14,985 nucleotides of DNA from DASRUP01 sp036397395. Its GTDB lineage: Bacteria; Patescibacteriota; Minisyncoccia; Minisyncoccales; UBA10102. The translations under genes were made by a program, and so were the position numbers. The stretch lies in the NCBI GenBank assembly GCA_036397395.1, contig DASWIZ010000041.1:1-14985 (forward strand), read 5' to 3'. Of this stretch, positions 11,292 through 14,985 are shown one piece after another. Under the pieces are notes generated by a model. That model ran no database searches, was not told the origin of the DNA, and was given only the letters and a program-made list of their open reading frames with translations. How positions within the stretch are numbered: position 1 is the first letter of the stretch; the number at the start of each line of letters is the position of its first letter.

Positions 11292-12493
11292 GTTCTGGCG
11301 TTATCGCGGGTTTGGATATTGGAAGCCACTCTATTAAAATGCTGGTTGCGCGGCCACGGGAAGAGAGCGGGGAGCTTGAGGTTCTTGGATTTGGAGAAGA
11401 GCCTTGTTCCGGTGTGCGCAAAGGAGCCGTAATAAATCCGGAAGAAGTGTCCAAACACATTTTTGCCTTAAAGGGCCGCTTGGAAAACATTAGCAAGCGA
11501 AAAATTTCAGAAGTAGTGGTAAACGTAGGGGGCAGCCATATTTTTACGGTCCCTTCGCACGGTATTGTGGCGGTTTCCCGCGCCGATGGACAAATTTCCG
11601 CGGAAGATGTAGACAGGGTATTACAGGCGGCGCAGGCGTTTTCTTTGCCCTCAAACAAAGAAGTGCTGGAAGTGTTTCCCCAGCAGTTTGTAGTGGACGG
11701 AGACGAACAGGTTAAAGAAGTGGTGGGCATGAAAGGCGTGCGTTTGGAAGCGGATGTGCTTGCTGTGTGCGGATTTTCTCCATACATTAAAAATGTAACA
11801 GACGCGGTAACCGCCGCAGACCTGGAAATTGTGGAGATTGTCGCCTCGCCTTTAATGGCGGCCTCGTGTGTGCTTACGCCCCAGCAAAAGGAGTTGGGGG
11901 CTGCGGTTATTGATTTGGGCGCGGGAACAACCGGGCTTGCCGTGTATGAAGAGGGCGACTTAATCCACACGGCCACGTTTCCCGTGGGTTCAGAAAACAT
12001 TACCAACGACATTGCCATTGGTTTGCGCACCGAACCTCATATCGCAGAACAGGTAAAGCTGGAGTTTGGGACATGCCAGGGCGCAAAAGGAAAGAAAGCG
12101 GAAAAAATGGAGGCTACAGACGGCACCACCATTACGTTTTCTGCAAAAATGCTTTCGCACATTATTGACGCAAGGGTGAAAGAAATTTTTCAGCTGGTGA
12201 ACAAAGAGTTGCGGAAAATTTCCAAACAAGGCATGCTTCCCGGAGGAATAGTGCTGGTGGGCGGAGGGGCAAAAATGCCAAAGATCGTGGAGGCCGCGAA
12301 AAAAGACTTAAAACTTACGGTAAAAACAGGGACGCCCATCGGCATTATGAGCTTTCATTCAGATCCCGCGTTTCTTGGGGTAATGGGGCTGGTGGTGGGA
12401 GCAAACGATTCTGCGTACAAAAAAGGCGGCATACGCATAGGAAGCGGTCTGCTGCAAAAAGTGAAGCGATGGGTGCGGCCGTTTATACCGTAA
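11288..12493 (+). CDS. ftsA: Cell division protein FtsA
   Basis: FtsA is the actin-like ATPase that anchors FtsZ filaments to the membrane and recruits the divisome. The 401-residue product shows the phosphate-1 loop AGLDIGSHSIKMLV (7-20), the 1C-type subdomain after SHIFTVPSHGIVAVSR, phosphate-2 VIDLGAGTTGLAVY, the adenosine motif GIVLVGGGAKMP, and a C-terminal amphipathic helix LLQKVKRWVRPFIP that should insert in the membrane. The start at 11288 is set by the overlap with the ybeY stop and the canonical SSGVIAGLDIGS opening; an earlier in-frame ATG at 11183 would overlap ybeY by over 100 nt. The ftsZ gene follows 13 nt later. Confidence 0.95.
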   Translation: MSSGVIAGLDIGSHSIKMLVARPREESGELEVLGFGEEPCSGVRKGAVINPEEVSKHIFALKGRLENISKRKISEVVVNVGGSHIFTVPSHGIVAVSRADGQISAEDVDRVLQAAQAFSLPSNKEVLEVFPQQFVVDGDEQVKEVVGMKGVRLEADVLAVCGFSPYIKNVTDAVTAADLEIVEIVASPLMAASCVLTPQQKELGAAVIDLGAGTTGLAVYEEGDLIHTATFPVGSENITNDIAIGLRTEPHIAEQVKLEFGTCQGAKGKKAEKMEATDGTTITFSAKMLSHIIDARVKEIFQLVNKELRKISKQGMLPGGIVLVGGGAKMPKIVEAAKKDLKLTVKTGTPIGIMSFHSDPAFLGVMGLVVGANDSAYKKGGIRIGSGLLQKVKRWVRPFIP

Positions 12494-12506
12494 TCAAACA
12501 CATACA

Positions 12507-13442
12507 ATGGACAAAGGAACTATGATAAAAGTTGTGGGAATTGGGGGAGGCGGGGGCAACGCTATTGACCGAATGGCGCAGATGAACATGAAAGGAATTG
12601 AGCTTATTGCCGTAAACACCGATGTGCAGGATTTAAAAAAAATCCGGGCCACCCGCAAAATTCGCATTGGGCAGGAATCGGCTCGCGGCCTGGGAGCGGG
12701 CATGAATCCGGAATTGGGAAGAAGGGCGGCCCAGGAAAGCAAAGACCAGATCGCGGAAGCCCTCAAGGGAGCGGAAATGGTGTTTTTGGCCGCGGGTTTG
12801 GGAGGGGGTACGGGCGGAGGCGCTATTCCCGTGGTGGCGGAAATCGCGAAATCCCAGGGGGCGTTAACCATCGCGGTTGTTACCAAACCCTTTTTGTTTG
12901 AAGGAGCCTGGCGCGCCAAACTGGCGGAAAAAGCGTTGCAGGAACTCAAAGGCAAAGTAGATACGTTATTGGTTATTCCAAACGACCAAATTTTGGAGTT
13001 GGCAGACGAAGACATGTCCGTACTGGCGGCCTTTTGGAAAGTTGACGAAATTTTGCGGCAAGCCGTGCAGGGAATTTCTGATGTAATTGTTATGCCGGGC
13101 ATTATAAACGTGGATTTTGCCGATTTAAAAAGCATTATGAAAAACTCCGGCCGCGCCGTATTTGGCATGGGCCAGGCAAAAGGGGAAAAGCGCATTGCCA
13201 CGGCTTTGCATATGGCTTTGCATTCACCCCTACTGAACACGTCTATTAAAGGGGCGAAAGGAATTTTGTTTCAGGTGGCGGGGGCAGACGACTTAAGTTT
13301 GGCGGAAGTGCAGGAGGTGGCAGAGCAGTTAAAACACGACGTGTCGCCGCAAGCTAAAATTATTTTTGGCGCCCTGCAAGACAAAACCCTAAAATCCGGG
13401 GAAGTGCGCATTACCGTAATTGCCACCGGATTTGCCGATTGA
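12507..13442 (+). CDS. ftsZ: Cell division GTPase FtsZ, core domain only
   Basis: FtsZ polymerises with GTP into the division ring. The 311-residue product has VVGIGGGGGNAIDRM, NTDVQDL, the tubulin signature region GLGGGTGGGAIPVV, VVTKPFLFEG, and the synergy loop NVDFADLKSIM (201-211, with D203 and D206). Two oddities stand out. The signature usually reads GGGTGTG; here the second Thr is Gly (G104). The protein also stops right after the core strand VRITVIATGFAD, so the usual linker and the conserved C-terminal peptide that binds FtsA are absent. No frameshift is evident: comEC starts 10 nt later. The start may instead be 12522 (MIKVVGIG), which has an AAGGA 4 nt upstream. Tight linkage to ftsA supports the role. 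Confidence 0.95.
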   Translation: MDKGTMIKVVGIGGGGGNAIDRMAQMNMKGIELIAVNTDVQDLKKIRATRKIRIGQESARGLGAGMNPELGRRAAQESKDQIAEALKGAEMVFLAAGLGGGTGGGAIPVVAEIAKSQGALTIAVVTKPFLFEGAWRAKLAEKALQELKGKVDTLLVIPNDQILELADEDMSVLAAFWKVDEILRQAVQGISDVIVMPGIINVDFADLKSIMKNSGRAVFGMGQAKGEKRIATALHMALHSPLLNTSIKGAKGILFQVAGADDLSLAEVQEVAEQLKHDVSPQAKIIFGALQDKTLKSGEVRITVIATGFAD

Positions 13443-13452
13443 CGAAAGAGTA

Positions 13453-14787
13453 ATGAAAAAGTCGAACATTGGTTTGGCGGCATTCTTGGCGATTGCCGCT
13501 GTTTTGATTTTCTGGCGATACCAAATAGTGGAACAAAACAGTATTCAGGAAGCCGCTGCAATTACGCAATACGCGGGGGAAAACGTGCGGTTTGCGGCAA
13601 AGGTGGTAAAAGCCCCGGAAGACCGGTTTGACTCTGTGCATGTGGTGGTGGAGCCGGAGTTTGCAGAGCGCGGCCGCGTTCTTTTGGTTAGCGACAAAAA
13701 ACTCAACGTGCGATACGCAGACATAGTGCAGGTGCAAGGAATACTGGAGCAGCCGGGCGCGTTTGACGGTTTTGACTACGCAAAATTCCTGGCAAAAGAC
13801 GGCATATACGCGCTTATGCGGGACCCCGCAGTTGCTGTTGCGCAAGAAAGATCGTATGAACACGCGGGAGAAAAGGTTATGGCCGCAATTTTTGACCTGA
13901 AAGTAGCTTTTCGGAATACACTGGAAACGCATCTTTCTCCCAGGCATAGCTCCATAATGGTGGAAATGCTGCTGGGGGACAAAGACGTAATGTCAGACCA
14001 GCTTGCGGAAAACTTAAACGCAACAGGCTTACGCCATATTATTGCCATTTCCGGCGCGCATATTGCCATTCTTACCATGTACCTAATGCCCTTGTTGATA
14101 TGGTTGGGTTTGTGGAGGCAGCAGGCGTTTTATGTAACCGTGGCGCTTATCGCGTTTTACGTGGCGCTTACCGGGTTGCAGCCTTCGGCCGTACGGTCTG
14201 GCATTATGGGCGGCATGTTTTTGCTGGGCCAGTACATGGGCCGGCAAAACGCCTCGTTCCGCGCGCTTATGTTTTCAGCCGCCATTATGCTGCTGCTAAA
14301 CCCCTTGCTGCTTTTGCGAGACGTGGGGTTCCAGCTTTCGTTTTTGGCGGTGCTTGGAATGATTTTTCTTATGGGACCAATACTTTCTGTGTTGCCTCAA
14401 AAACTGCCCTTTCGCCAGCTTTTGGCTATGACCTTGGCCGCCCAAATATTTACTTTGCCTATCGTTATGTGGAATTTTGGCCAGGTATCCGTGGTTTCCG
14501 TGCTTACAAATTTGCTTGTTGTCCCTATAGTTCCTTTCCTTATGGGAGCCGGTTTTGTACTTATGATTGTGGGCACTCTTGCGCCCTTTCTGGGTTTTTT
14601 GCTTTCTTTTCCTGTTGCGCTCTTGGTGCAGTATATTGTATGGGTGGTTGATTTTTTTGCCGTTCTTCCTTTTGCGGCGGTGCAAACGGAAAACCTTTCT
14701 GTATTTTGGCTTGTGTTATTGTATGCCGTAATTGCCGTATTCTATTGGAAATTCCGCAAACGCGCAGAATTCGATTTTCTGCCGTAA
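13453..14787 (+). CDS. comEC: ComEC/Rec2-type DNA uptake channel, without nuclease domain
   Basis: ComEC is the inner-membrane channel for single-stranded DNA entry during natural transformation. The 444-residue product has an N-terminal membrane segment (about 5-21), an OB-like external region (about 40-130), then the competence domain with LNATGLRHIIAISGAHIAIL (188-207), QPSAVRSGIMGG (243-254), LLLLRDVGFQLSFLAV (285-300) and several more membrane helices up to about 432. The C-terminal metallo-beta-lactamase-like domain of full-length ComEC (about 750 residues) is absent; the protein ends KRAEFDFLP. I start at 13453 (MKKSNIGL), after GAAAGAG; an in-frame ATG at 13420 lies inside ftsZ. It is fourth in the operon, 10 nt after ftsZ. 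Confidence 0.9.
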   Translation: MKKSNIGLAAFLAIAAVLIFWRYQIVEQNSIQEAAAITQYAGENVRFAAKVVKAPEDRFDSVHVVVEPEFAERGRVLLVSDKKLNVRYADIVQVQGILEQPGAFDGFDYAKFLAKDGIYALMRDPAVAVAQERSYEHAGEKVMAAIFDLKVAFRNTLETHLSPRHSSIMVEMLLGDKDVMSDQLAENLNATGLRHIIAISGAHIAILTMYLMPLLIWLGLWRQQAFYVTVALIAFYVALTGLQPSAVRSGIMGGMFLLGQYMGRQNASFRALMFSAAIMLLLNPLLLLRDVGFQLSFLAVLGMIFLMGPILSVLPQKLPFRQLLAMTLAAQIFTLPIVMWNFGQVSVVSVLTNLLVVPIVPFLMGAGFVLMIVGTLAPFLGFLLSFPVALLVQYIVWVVDFFAVLPFAAVQTENLSVFWLVLLYAVIAVFYWKFRKRAEFDFLP

Positions 14788-14834
14788 GTCGCGGAACTTA
14801 GCTAAAGAAAATAGGAGAGTGGGGAAATTTTTGA

Positions 14835-14840
14835 TATAAT
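14835..14840 (+). promoter_or_regulatory. Extended -10 box of the last gene
   Basis: TGA-TATAAT (TATAAT at 14835-14840) lies 8 nt before the ATG at 14849. No Shine-Dalgarno lies in between; a GGAGAG further upstream (14814-14819) would precede the predicted start of transcription. The 61-nt gap after comEC shows no clear terminator. Confidence 0.6.
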
Positions 14841-14848
14841 AATAAAAC

Positions 14849-14985
14849 ATGGTTGGCAGGAAAAGCAAAAAAGCGTATGTTGTGGCGGTGGATATGGGAT
14901 ACGGGCATCAGCGGGCGGCGCTTCCTCTTTTGGATATTGCGCAAGGCGGAGAAATTATTACGGCAAACGAATACGCCGGAATTCC
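14849..14985 (+). CDS. Unrecognised protein, N-terminal part (partial)
   Basis: The first 45 residues are visible: a basic start MVGRKSKKAYVVAV, then DMGYGHQRAALPLLDIA and a segment GGEIITANEYAGI. The G-x-G-H-x-R-A pattern directly after a hydrophobic strand resembles the N-terminal nucleotide-sugar or lipid-acceptor loop of GT-B glycosyltransferases of the MGDG-synthase or MurG type, where G-G-H is near the cleft. This is a loose resemblance and no family is claimed. The gene has its own extended -10 promoter. It is cut by the window end. Confidence 0.65.
   Translation, partial: MVGRKSKKAYVVAVDMGYGHQRAALPLLDIAQGGEIITANEYAGI

Noticed and set aside
11251..12030. Minus-strand open frame of 259 codons opposite ftsA
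   Set aside because: A Ser/Thr/Pro-rich shadow caused by codon bias of ftsA; no motif and no start signal.
12494..13240. Minus-strand open frame of 248 codons opposite ftsZ
   Set aside because: Antisense to conserved FtsZ motifs, low-complexity content, no family resemblance.
13420..13452. Upstream comEC start inside ftsZ, or a frameshifted FtsZ tail
   Set aside because: The extra residues (MPPDLPIDERV) do not resemble an FtsZ linker or C-terminal peptide, and the ATG at 13453 gives a normal membrane-segment start.

Overview
The window looks like a chromosomal piece of a Candidate Phyla Radiation (Patescibacteria, probably Parcubacteria-like) bacterium. This is inferred from gene content and style: a reduced Mfd, a short basic bS21, an FtsZ without a C-terminal tail, a PaaX/Cas2-like regulator of the type common in that group, small single-pass proteins with the W-x-T-Y-R-N ... 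F-x-Y-P motif, and very tight packing. No tRNA, rRNA, CRISPR array or intact insertion sequence is visible.

Layout. Positions 1-2520 look accessory: the 3' end of an unrecognised gene, a DinJ/YafQ-type toxin-antitoxin pair with a palindromic operator, a stranded copy of the last 34 codons of mfd, and two tandem paralogous membrane-anchored proteins. The stranded tail and the tail of the real mfd gene (2531-4501, minus) bracket the two paralogs, as if a cassette had entered at the 3' end of mfd. Divergent from mfd is a pseudo-receiver protein (4565-4939), closed by a strong terminator. Then come pth (minus) and lepB (plus), divergent, followed by a compact translation cluster hisS - HIT hydrolase - rpsU - yqeY that ends in a terminator overlapping the yqeY stop codon.

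Positions 8706-9719 hold a small four-helix membrane protein and a PaaX/Cas2-like regulator. The regulator gene is bracketed by two related 34-bp palindromes: one overlies its promoter, and the other abuts a perfect TATAAT box just downstream of the gene. A CapA-like phosphoesterase lies on the minus strand (9804-10778). The right end is a division and competence operon, ybeY - ftsA - ftsZ - comEC (10845-14787), followed by the start of an unrecognised gene (14849 onward).

Three patterns cut across the window. (1) Many first genes have a TANNNT-type -10 box exactly 6 nt before the ATG, with no Shine-Dalgarno, which predicts leaderless mRNAs. (2) A short palindrome-like repeat, encoding FDSAQGK-like peptides in one orientation, sits in frame inside three different genes, and pth carries a larger in-frame insert. 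(3) Several core proteins are pared down or altered at signature residues (Mfd, FtsZ, ComEC, Pth). The strongest candidate for an undescribed small system is the palindrome-flanked PaaX/Cas2-like gene with its orphan downstream promoter. All functional calls rest on reading motifs by eye; no database search was run.
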